From the NCBI RefSeq assembly GCF_014195535.1, contig NZ_JACIBY010000001.1, positions 623,748 to 687,747 on the forward strand: a stretch of DNA of 64,000 bases. Direction: 5' to 3'. Shown here one piece after another: positions 57,305 to 64,000 of the stretch. The stretch comes from Runella defluvii. GTDB taxonomy: Bacteria > Bacteroidota > Bacteroidia > Cytophagales > Spirosomataceae. The notes below the pieces were generated by a model. That model was not told where the DNA came from and did not search any database. It worked only from the letters and a program-made list of their open reading frames with translations. How positions within the stretch are numbered: the first letter of the stretch is position 1; the number at the start of each line of letters is the position of its first letter. The translations under genes and the position numbers were made by a program.

Positions 57305-60300
57305 TAGTGCTCAATTTCTTCGGTTAACGGATTCTCTTTTTCGCCTTTAATCAACTGACGACCTTCGGCTATTTTTCCGAAAATAAAGTACAGCCCAGGA
57401 ACGATAATCACGCCGAATACAGTCCCGAAAAGCATTCCTCCTAGTGCCGACGAACCAATTGTACGGTTTCCGATGGCCCCTGCACCCGTGGCAAGCACAA
57501 GCGGAATCAACCCCGCAATGAAGGCAAAAGACGTCATCAAAATGGGGCGGAAACGTACCTTGGCCCCTTCGATGGCGGCGTTCAAAACGGTGAATCCTTC
57601 TTTGTGTTTCTGAACGGCAAACTCCACAATCAAGACCGCGTTTTTCCCCAACAACCCAACCAACATCACCAGTCCTACTTGGGCATAAATGTCGTTGGCA
57701 AGTCCCATCACTTTAATGAGTAGGAAAGAACCGAAGACCCCCGCAGGCAGCGAGAAGACCACCGCCAGCGGCAGAATAAAGCTCTCATACTGGGCAGCAA
57801 GGACAAAATAGACAAAGGCCAATACGATGAGGAAGATGTAAAGTGCCTCGTTGCCCCGCATTACTTCGTCTTTCGACAACCCACCCCAGTCGATGTCGTA
57901 GCCACGTGGAAGGGTTTTCTTGGCCACTTCCTGAATCACCTTGATGGCCTCCCCACTACTGTACCCTTTGGCGGGTGCCCCACGGAAAGCCGCAGTGGTG
58001 TACATGTTATAGCGGTTGATTTCGTTGGCGCCCTGCGATTTTTTGATGCGCATAAAGGCCGAGAATGGTACCATTTCGTCGTACTTATTTTTAACGTACA
58101 GGTTCATAATGTCGTCAGGGAGTCGGCGGTATTCGGGCGATGCTTGCACAAACACCTTAAAGAAACGCTGAAACTTAATAAAACCGAGTTCGTACGTACT
58201 ACCAATCAAGATGGAGAGGGTATTCATGGCGTTGCCAATCGAAACTCCCTTTTGCATGGCCAATTTATTGTCGATTTCGAGTTCGTATTGGGGGTAATTG
58301 GCACTGTAAAAGGTAAACAAGCCCGTCAGTTCTTTCCGCTTTTTGAGTTCACTCATAAAGTCGGAGCTGACTTTTTCGAGTTGTTTGTAATCACCCGTGT
58401 TGGTTTTGTCCAACAATTGCAGCGCAAAACCACCCGCAGCTCCGTAGCCTGGTACGGCTGGTGGGTCAAAAAATTCGATGGTTGCCCCAGGGATTACTTT
58501 GGCTCTTTCTTCTAATTCATAAATAATCTCATTGACGGTGTGTTTACGTTCGTTCCAAGGCTTGAGGTTAATCAAACACGTACCCGCGTTTGACCCCCGC
58601 CCTTCGGTAAGGACTTCGTAGCCCGCAAGAGCCGAAACCGACTGAATTCCTTCTACTTTTTCGGCAATGGCTTGGAGTTTGCGGGTAATGTCGTTGGTGC
58701 GTTCCAAGGTCGAGCCAGGCGGCGTTTGTACGATGGCGTAAATCATGCCTTGGTCTTCGCTCGGAATAAAGCCCGAGGGGAGTTTGGCCGTAATTCCGAA
58801 AATTCCAATTCCAAACGCCAACAAGATTCCCCAAGTCACCATGCGGCGGTTGACGATGAGGCGCAGAAGCCCCACGTACCGACCCGTCAGTTTCTCGAAA
58901 CCTCGGTTGAATGCATCAATGAAGCGGTCGATGATGGTTTTCTTGCGTTTGTGGCCGTGGTGGTTTTTCAAAATCATGGCACAAAGCACAGGCGTAAGGG
59001 TAAGCGCTACCAGCCCCGAAATGACGATAGACGTAGCCATCGTAATCGAAAACTGGCGGTAGAAAATCCCCACGGGGCCTGTCATAAAGGCAACAGGGAC
59101 AAACACGGCGGTCATCAACAACGTAATGGCAATAACGGCACCGCTGATTTCACGAAGTACTTTCTTGACGGCTTTGTAAGGCGTGAGGTGCGGCTCTTCT
59201 TCCATTTTGGCATGGACGGCCTCCACGACCACAATGGCGTCATCGACCACAATACCGATGGCAAGTACCAACGCGAAGAGCGTAATCATGTTGATGGTCA
59301 GGCCAAAAAGCTGCATAAAGATAAACGCACCAATCAGCGATACGGGCACGGCCAGCGTAGGGATGAGCGTAGAGCGCCAGTCGCCCAAGAAGATAAAGAC
59401 CACCAAAGCCACCAGAATAAAGGCATCGCGCAGGGTATGAATGACGTTTTCGATGGAGGCATCCAAAAAGTGCGAAACGTCGTAGCTAATTTCGTAATCC
59501 ATGCCAGGCGGAAACGACGTTTTCTTCATTTCGTCCAGTTTGGCTTTTACGCTTTTAATGACATCGCTGGCGTTACTTCCGTAGGTTTGCTTGAGCATAA
59601 TCGCTGCCGATGGATAGCCGTTGAGGTTGGAATAAATGTCATAATATTCGCTACCAAGCTCCACTTCAGCAATGTCTTTCAGTTTCAGAATTTCACCGTT
59701 AGGATTTGCCTTCACAATCACGTTTTTGTACTGCTCCACGTCGTTGAAACGCCCTTGGTAGGTCAGTACGTATTCCAAGGCTTCGGCGCGTTTTCCGTCG
59801 CTTCGGCCAATCCGCCCAGGCGACCCAATCACACTCTGGTCGTTGAGGGCTTCCATCACCTCGTCGGCCGAAATATTATAAGCCCGCATACGGTCGGGTT
59901 TGAGCCAAATCCGCATGGCGTACTGGCGACTACCCAAGATACTGGCTTGTCCAATTCCCGTAATCCGCTGAAGTTCGGGCAACATATTTACCCCCGCAAA
60001 GTTGAAGAGAAACTTCATGTTGGCCTTGGGGTCTTTGCTGTACAAGTTGACGTACATCAACATGTTGGGAACGATGCGGTTTACGATGACCCCTTCGCGT
60101 TGTACCAAAATAGGCAAACGGTTGAGCACCTGTGCAATACGCGTATTGACGTTGACGACCGCTTGGTCGGGGTCAGTGCCGAGGTTAAAGACAATCTGGA
60201 TGTTGGCTTCCCCCGCACTGGTGGCGTCAGAAGTCATGTATTTCATGCCAGGTACGCCGTTGATGGCCTGTTCCATCGGAATCAGCACCGATTCGGTAAG

Positions 60301-60468
60301 TACCTTCGCACTAGCCCCTGGGTAAGAGGCCCGTACGATGACCATTGGGGGCGAAATTTCGGGAAACTGCGAGATGGGTAAGCTAGTGATAGCCAATATT
60401 CCCATAAAAATGATGACCAGCGAGATGACGATAGCAAGTACTGGCCGATGTATGAATTTACTAAACAT
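57304..60468 (-). CDS. AcrB/MexB-type (HAE1) multidrug efflux RND transporter
   Basis: A 1054-residue inner-membrane pump for hydrophobic or amphiphilic compounds. Seen: FIHRPVLAIVISLVIIFMGI, the first loop SISQFPEISPP-like LPISQFPEISPPMVIV, the HAE1 motif LVLAIGIVVDDAIVVVE with the double Asp of the proton relay, a porter-domain GPVGIFYRQFSITMATSIV, and a second-half AEGAKVRFRPILMTSFAFIA. The transmembrane Asp-Asp pair distinguishes it from the two CzcA-type pumps. It lies 27 bp after the adaptor gene and overlaps the NodT gene by 1 nt. Substrate range unknown. Confidence 0.95.
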   Translation of the reverse strand: MFSKFIHRPVLAIVISLVIIFMGILAITSLPISQFPEISPPMVIVRASYPGASAKVLTESVLIPMEQAINGVPGMKYMTSDATSAGEANIQIVFNLGTDPDQAVVNVNTRIAQVLNRLPILVQREGVIVNRIVPNMLMYVNLYSKDPKANMKFLFNFAGVNMLPELQRITGIGQASILGSRQYAMRIWLKPDRMRAYNISADEVMEALNDQSVIGSPGRIGRSDGKRAEALEYVLTYQGRFNDVEQYKNVIVKANPNGEILKLKDIAEVELGSEYYDIYSNLNGYPSAAIMLKQTYGSNASDVIKSVKAKLDEMKKTSFPPGMDYEISYDVSHFLDASIENVIHTLRDAFILVALVVFIFLGDWRSTLIPTLAVPVSLIGAFIFMQLFGLTINMITLFALVLAIGIVVDDAIVVVEAVHAKMEEEPHLTPYKAVKKVLREISGAVIAITLLMTAVFVPVAFMTGPVGIFYRQFSITMATSIVISGLVALTLTPVLCAMILKNHHGHKRKKTIIDRFIDAFNRGFEKLTGRYVGLLRLIVNRRMVTWGILLAFGIGIFGITAKLPSGFIPSEDQGMIYAIVQTPPGSTLERTNDITRKLQAIAEKVEGIQSVSALAGYEVLTEGRGSNAGTCLINLKPWNERKHTVNEIIYELEERAKVIPGATIEFFDPPAVPGYGAAGGFALQLLDKTNTGDYKQLEKVSSDFMSELKKRKELTGLFTFYSANYPQYELEIDNKLAMQKGVSIGNAMNTLSILIGSTYELGFIKFQRFFKVFVQASPEYRRLPDDIMNLYVKNKYDEMVPFSAFMRIKKSQGANEINRYNMYTTAAFRGAPAKGYSSGEAIKVIQEVAKKTLPRGYDIDWGGLSKDEVMRGNEALYIFLIVLAFVYFVLAAQYESFILPLAVVFSLPAGVFGSFLLIKVMGLANDIYAQVGLVMLVGLLGKNAVLIVEFAVQKHKEGFTVLNAAIEGAKVRFRPILMTSFAFIAGLIPLVLATGAGAIGNRTIGSSALGGMLFGTVFGVIIVPGLYFIFGKIAEGRQLIKGEKENPLTEEIEH

Positions 60469-60495
60469 ATTCGTGCGAGGTTTTGGGGACGGCTG

Positions 60496-61578
60496 TTACT
60501 CGGTATATACTTTAAGATTGGCCAACACTTTTTGCGGTTCTTGGTAGTCGAAGTGAATCTTCTCGTTGTCGTGTACTTTACGGATACCTTCAAGCAAGAT
60601 GCGTTCGTCGGCGGCTAGGCCATCTTTCACCACGTAGAGGTCGGGCATTTCGGCGGCGATGTTAATTTCGCGCGATCTGACAACATTGTCTTTGCCTACC
60701 ACATACACATAGCGTTTTTCCAGAATTTCAAAAGTCGCTTTCTGAGGAATGATGATGGCGTTGCGAAGCGGAACTACCATTTGGATGTTGCCTGTTTCGC
60801 CGTGACGAAGCAGCCCTTTGGGGTTGGGGAAAGTAGCCCGAAAGGCGATGTTTCCCGTTTCGTTGTTGAAGTCGGCTTCAATTGTTTCGACAATGCCCGA
60901 ATGACCAAAGAGTTGATTATTAGCCATCAACAAGTTAACTGACATCTTTTTGCCGTCTTGAGCTTTGGCTTTAAAGTCTAAATATTCGGCTTCGGGTACG
61001 TTGAAATACACCCACATTTTGCTGTTATCAGAGAGCGTGGTAAGCAAATCGCCCTCGTCCACCAAGCTTCCAGGGCGTACTTGGAAATGGTCCATGATGC
61101 CCGAAAAAGGTGCTTTGATTTTGGTAAAACCTAAGTGAACTTGGGCTAAGGCAAGTTCGGCTTTGGCTTTGTCCCACTTGGCATTGACCATCGCCAGTTC
61201 GTTGGGCGCTACGATGTTGCTATCGGCAAGGCGTTTGGTATTTCGGTATTCGATGCTGACAAACTTAGCTTCGGCTTCGGCTTTTTGCACCTCGGCTTCG
61301 TACAGTTTGGGCATGATTTGGAACATCATTTGGCCTTCTTTGATAAACTGACCTTCGTCCACGTAAATGTTTTGGAGGTAGCCTCGCTGCTGAGCGCGGA
61401 GCTCAATGTGACGAAAGGCATGAATCTGGCAGACGTAATCTTTCGTAATGGTAGTGTCTTTTTTGAGGGGGGTAGTTACCAAAAACTTGGTAATTTCTTC
61501 CTTCTCTTCTTCTTTTTCTGAGCAGCTTGTACACCACAACAAGGCACAGAAACTTGCGAGCATGAGGGTCTTATTCAT
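60496..61578 (-). CDS. AcrA/MexA-type efflux adaptor lipoprotein
   Basis: The ATG at 61578 (MNKTLMLASFCALLWCTSC) gives 360 residues with lipobox WCTSC followed by an acidic run (SEKEEEKEE); 63 upstream in-frame codons overlap the small gene before it and are rejected. Seen: half-lipoyl IELRAQQRGYLQNIYVDEGQ, a short coiled coil (AEVQKAEAEAKFVSIEYRNT; NAKWDKAKAELALAQVHLGF), the returning lipoyl strand TKIKAPFSGIMDHFQVRPGS, the barrel domain and a C-terminal membrane-proximal domain. The hairpin is shorter than in E. coli AcrA. First of the three pump genes. Confidence 0.93.
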   Translation of the reverse strand: MNKTLMLASFCALLWCTSCSEKEEEKEEITKFLVTTPLKKDTTITKDYVCQIHAFRHIELRAQQRGYLQNIYVDEGQFIKEGQMMFQIMPKLYEAEVQKAEAEAKFVSIEYRNTKRLADSNIVAPNELAMVNAKWDKAKAELALAQVHLGFTKIKAPFSGIMDHFQVRPGSLVDEGDLLTTLSDNSKMWVYFNVPEAEYLDFKAKAQDGKKMSVNLLMANNQLFGHSGIVETIEADFNNETGNIAFRATFPNPKGLLRHGETGNIQMVVPLRNAIIIPQKATFEILEKRYVYVVGKDNVVRSREINIAAEMPDLYVVKDGLAADERILLEGIRKVHDNEKIHFDYQEPQKVLANLKVYTE

Positions 61579-61627
61579 ACTGATTTCACGTTTTGTGTAG
61601 GGAGAATGGGGAATAATGTGAGTGGAT

Positions 61628-61912
61628 TTATTTTTTTGAATGCGAGTTTGTTTTGTAAAGCGGGGGAGCGTTGGGGTGTTGGACCAATTCTCGTAAGAGG
61701 CTATCTTTCTCTTGGTTGTGACGAATACATTCCGAAAGTTGCTGCCGACAATACACATTATCGACACTGCTAGCCACGCTGGCTAATTCAAATTCATAGA
61801 GGCTACGCTGGCGGGTTTGTTGGTAAAGTAAAAAGCCGTTGAAGCCTAGCGAGAGGGCCAATGTGAGCCCCAAGCCGTAAAGCAAAATCGATGGAAAATA
61901 ATGGCGTCGCAT
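61628..61912 (-). CDS. Small single-pass membrane protein of unknown function
   Basis: The ATG at 61912 (MRRHYFPSILLYGLGLTLAL) gives 94 residues; an earlier in-frame ATG adds nine residues. It has one membrane helix (about 8-27) and then a periplasmic helical segment (LLYQQTRQRSLYEFELASVA; RQQLSECIRHNQEKDSLLRE) with two Cys residues, ending in a basic tail. It lies 49 bp before the adaptor gene and is the first gene downstream of the sensor kinase on the same strand. Not recognised as a family; possibly an accessory or regulatory peptide of the pump or kinase. Confidence 0.65.
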   Translation of the reverse strand: MRRHYFPSILLYGLGLTLALSLGFNGFLLYQQTRQRSLYEFELASVASSVDNVYCRQQLSECIRHNQEKDSLLRELVQHPNAPPLYKTNSHSKK

Positions 61913-61980
61913 AGAGTGGATAGCTATGTTGATTGACAAAACAAAGCAACCACTTAGGTATTAAAACGGTGTGAGAAGCA

Positions 61981-62002
61981 AATTAGAAAACATTAGAAAA
62001 AT
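61981..62002 (-). promoter_or_regulatory. Candidate response-regulator direct repeats upstream of the multidrug pump operon
   Basis: ATTAGAAAA occurs twice with 10-bp periodicity (61982-61990 and 61992-62000), 70 bp before the small gene. The 13-mer ACATTAGAAAAAT (61990-62002) recurs exactly at 62155-62167. Tandem direct repeats one turn apart are the usual binding pattern of OmpR-family regulators such as the one encoded at 63585. Confidence 0.5.
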
Positions 62003-62154
62003 CTAAGTGACTCGAAGTGCTTGTACCAGCCTAAGAAAGCATAAATACCTACTAATAGCCAGTTCTAGTGCTTTTAGGTAGTGCGTTAATAGTTGATAAG
62101 TTGGGGGAAAATAGGAATTGTACAATTATTTGCTTTTAAGAAACAAATTTGAAG

Positions 62155-62185
62155 ACATTAGAAAAATGGGGTGATTTTCTAATGT
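62155..62185 (-). promoter_or_regulatory. Inverted ATTAGAAAA motif / hairpin after the kinase gene
   Basis: ACATTAGAAAA (62155-62165) and TTTTCTAATGT (62175-62185) form 11-bp arms with a 9-nt spacer, 27 bp past the kinase stop. It may be a terminator or a further regulator site, since it repeats the motif at 61982-62002. Confidence 0.45.
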
Positions 62186-62211
62186 GAGATGAGCGTCGCT
62201 CCTAAAAAAGA

Positions 62212-63570
62212 TTAACTTAAACTGGGAAATGAGATGGAAACGGTGGTGCCTTCGTTGATTTTAGAATTCAAATGAAGAAAGCCTTGGTGTAGCTCAATGA
62301 TTTTCTGCGTCATGGCTAAGCCAATGCCAAACCCAGGCACTCCTTCTACGTTCTTTCCTCGGTAAAGTGGGTCAAAAATGTGGGCAACATCGGCTTCGGC
62401 AATGCCCCGTCCGCGGTCTTTGATAACGACCAAAATTTTATCAGAAGTCGTCTGAAGATGTACCGAAACGGCCTCAGTAGAGTACTTGCAGGCATTGTCG
62501 AGGAGGTTTAGAAAGGCAGTGGTCAGCAAAGTCGCATTTCCTTTTACCGTCAGCGAGTGGTCGTCGTCGGTTGTAAATTGAAGGGGTAAACTTCGGTGCG
62601 GGTATTTGGCATGAATTTGTCCCAATGCGGTCAGCAAACAATCATCTACCTGCACGCTTTGGAGGGTAAGCGCCCCATCGGTGACGCGCGCCAGTCCCAG
62701 CAAGCTATTGGTGAGCGAAATGACTTTTTTTAATTCTTCCACGGCTACTTCCATGCTGTCGCGCCAGTCGTTGGGATTTTGATCGTACCGGAGCGATGTT
62801 TCGAGCGTGCCGAGGGTGTTGGTAAGCGGAGTACGAAGCTCGTGAGAGGCGTGGGCCACAAAACTCCGTTGGGAGACAAAGGCATCTTCGAGCCGAAAGA
62901 GCATTTGGTTGAAGGTCATCGCAAGCTGCGCAATTTCGTCGCGGCGGTTGCCCTCTTGTACCCGTTTGTGCAAATCTTTAGCGGTAATCTGTTCTACTTC
63001 TTCAACAATCTGAGAAATGGGTTTCAAGACCCTTCCCGAAAAATACCATCCTGCCAATACAATCAATGAAAATCCTAATAGGTTGGCCAACAGGAGGATT
63101 TGTTGTAACGTGCCAAGTTTGGCAAACCCAATGCGGTCGTAGCCCGAGGCAAAAATGAAAAAGCGCTGCCCTTGGTCATTGTAAGGAATTAAAATGGACT
63201 CAAGGTGCCCCGTACGAAATTCAAAAATGGCATCGGAAGAGGGGAGGTGCGGGATTTTTTCCTTGTAATAATCCGATTCTTTGAGGGTTCGGTTGGTAAA
63301 AACTAGCTTATGTTGTTGGTCAAAAATACTGATTTGCTCCTCGACAATGGTGAGCAAATCGGTACGAACCATGTTTTTAAAAAAATCATCGTGGAGGTGC
63401 CGCCTCGAAATCAACACCCTTCCCGCTACCCGCGCTTTTCCCTCCAATCGACTGTAAAATTCTTCTTGACGGTACAGCGAGTAAAAGTACCAAACCAACA
63501 ACGACAACGTCACCTGAATGGCCGTGGCAAGCAGGGTAAAAATGATGGTAAGTCGATTCCGAATGAGCAT
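62212..63570 (-). CDS. Membrane sensor histidine kinase (HAMP/HisKA)
   Basis: A 452-residue classical kinase. Seen: two membrane helices (about 8-30 and 157-177) flanking a periplasmic sensor of about 125 residues, a HAMP domain (GRVLKPISQIVEEVEQITAK), HisKA with His243 in HASHELRTPLTN, and HATPase motifs NLLDNACKYS (N-box), DRGRGI (G1) and GFGIGLAM (G2). It starts 14 bp after the OmpR-type regulator gene, forming a two-component pair. The downstream multidrug pump operon on the same strand is the natural target. Signal unknown. Confidence 0.94.
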   Translation of the reverse strand: MLIRNRLTIIFTLLATAIQVTLSLLVWYFYSLYRQEEFYSRLEGKARVAGRVLISRRHLHDDFFKNMVRTDLLTIVEEQISIFDQQHKLVFTNRTLKESDYYKEKIPHLPSSDAIFEFRTGHLESILIPYNDQGQRFFIFASGYDRIGFAKLGTLQQILLLANLLGFSLIVLAGWYFSGRVLKPISQIVEEVEQITAKDLHKRVQEGNRRDEIAQLAMTFNQMLFRLEDAFVSQRSFVAHASHELRTPLTNTLGTLETSLRYDQNPNDWRDSMEVAVEELKKVISLTNSLLGLARVTDGALTLQSVQVDDCLLTALGQIHAKYPHRSLPLQFTTDDDHSLTVKGNATLLTTAFLNLLDNACKYSTEAVSVHLQTTSDKILVVIKDRGRGIAEADVAHIFDPLYRGKNVEGVPGFGIGLAMTQKIIELHQGFLHLNSKINEGTTVSISFPSLS

Positions 63571-63584
63571 AGTATAGAAAACGA

Positions 63585-64000
63585 TTATCCTTCGCGCAGC
63601 ACATAGCCCATCCCAACGATGGTATGGAGCAGTTTGGTAGAAAAACCTTTATCAATTTTTTTTCGCAAATAACTGACATAGACGTCGATGACGTTGGTGC
63701 TGCTGTCAAAATCCAAACTCCAAACGCGTTCGCTAATGTCCACTCGCGAAATAATTTTCCCTTTGTTGAGCATCAAATATTCCATCAAAGAGTATTCGCG
63801 GGTCGTCAGGTCGATGCGTTGCCCAGCGCGAGTGACCGTCTTGGTATCAAGGTTCAATTCCAAATCGGCCAACCGTAACACTTGTTTTGGCTTAGTGCCG
63901 CTTCGCCGCGTGAGTGCCCGAAGGCGCAGCAGCAGTTCCTGAAACTCAAAAGGTTTGGCGAGGTAGTCGTCCGCGCCCGCGTTGAAGCCATCGGCTTTGT
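63585..64000 (-). CDS. OmpR/PhoB-family response regulator (5' end beyond window)
   Basis: The gene runs off the right edge; the visible C-terminal 138 codons are one open frame. They include the end of the receiver domain (ADGFNAGADDYLAKPFEFQE, with the conserved Lys-Pro), the linker, and a complete winged-helix domain (TREYSLMEYLMLNKGKIISR, recognition helix STNVIDVYVSYLRKKIDKG, wing HTIVGMGYVLRE). A GTG inside this frame at 63881 is not the real start. It pairs with the kinase 14 bp downstream and probably controls the adjacent multidrug pump operon. Confidence 0.95.
   Translation of the reverse strand, partial: KADGFNAGADDYLAKPFEFQELLLRLRALTRRSGTKPKQVLRLADLELNLDTKTVTRAGQRIDLTTREYSLMEYLMLNKGKIISRVDISERVWSLDFDSSTNVIDVYVSYLRKKIDKGFSTKLLHTIVGMGYVLREG

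Noticed and set aside
58672-60381. A long open frame (569 codons) on the + strand opposite the AcrB-type pump gene
   Set aside because: It is antisense to a clearly conserved RND gene, is dominated by His/Arg/Asn/Gly runs without family motifs, and follows the codon bias of the real gene on the other strand.
61579-61767. N-terminal extension of the AcrA-type adaptor
   Set aside because: It overlaps the small membrane protein gene and would bury the lipoprotein signal peptide, which must be N-terminal.
63585-63881. Response-regulator gene starting at the GTG at 63881
   Set aside because: The frame continues upstream to the window edge with clear receiver-domain sequence, so this is an internal codon of a partial gene.

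Overview
The window reads as chromosomal DNA of a Bacteroidota bacterium, most likely order Cytophagales (Runella/Dyadobacter/Spirosoma-like; genus is a guess). Reasons: promoters fit the Bacteroidota TTG-N19/20-TAnnTTTG pattern, and the gene families are typical of the group (DUF1080 beside a Tat-exported Gfo/Idh/MocA protein, a secreted VCBS-repeat protein, a GH3-serine hydrolase fusion, BlaI/M56 regulation, LytS-type kinases, several RND pumps with lipoprotein adaptors). No phage, transposase, CRISPR array or rRNA was found; one tRNA is present.

Layout. 0-5.4 kb is housekeeping: a bifunctional (p)ppGpp synthetase/hydrolase (-), tRNA-Leu(UAG) with a clear promoter, trigger factor, a Crp/Fnr-fold regulator and an O-methyltransferase. 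5.4-8.7 kb holds an AAA-ATPase/PD-(D/E)XK protein, a secreted protein of unknown function and a tandem universal stress protein. 8.8-14.3 kb, on the - strand, is the most unusual locus: a BlaI-type repressor, an M56/BlaR1-like membrane peptidase, and three downstream genes that each reproduce only the last membrane anchor and the extracytoplasmic sensor of the M56 protein. 14.4-15.2 kb is an exported dienelactone hydrolase. 15.3-26.8 kb holds two complete CzcA-type metal-efflux operons separated by a PepSY-like lipoprotein gene. The second pump and the lipoprotein gene share an 11-bp-periodic TTTAA operator array at the same distance from a -7-like element.

27.1-29.7 kb carries sufC and sufD with a YoeB-type toxin-antitoxin pair between them and a Fur-like dyad upstream. 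29.9-31.3 kb has a 2-hydroxyacid dehydrogenase and a MNT nucleotidyltransferase followed by a truncated HEPN/DUF86 partner. 31.3-38.8 kb has the GH3-beta-lactamase-fold enzyme, a TrkH/TrkA potassium uptake pair and PEP carboxykinase. 38.9-45.8 kb has a trypsin-like protease, a secreted VCBS/IPT protein flanked by a 26-bp inverted repeat, an SDR and XRE regulator pair, and an aldehyde dehydrogenase. 45.9-49.1 kb is a pair of LytS-type kinases, the first with a degenerate ATP site and a periplasmic solute-binding domain. 49.1-51.2 kb is a probable 3-keto-sugar pair. 51.3-55.8 kb has a TPR protein and a heparinase-II/III-like enzyme. 55.9-64 kb is an AcrAB/NodT-type efflux operon with a small membrane protein, preceded by its sensor kinase and an OmpR-type regulator cut by the window edge.

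Functional themes are envelope stress and export (three RND pumps, BlaI/M56 array, muropeptide-type enzyme), periplasmic carbohydrate processing, and metal/iron handling. All functional statements rest on sequence motifs read by eye; no database search was run.
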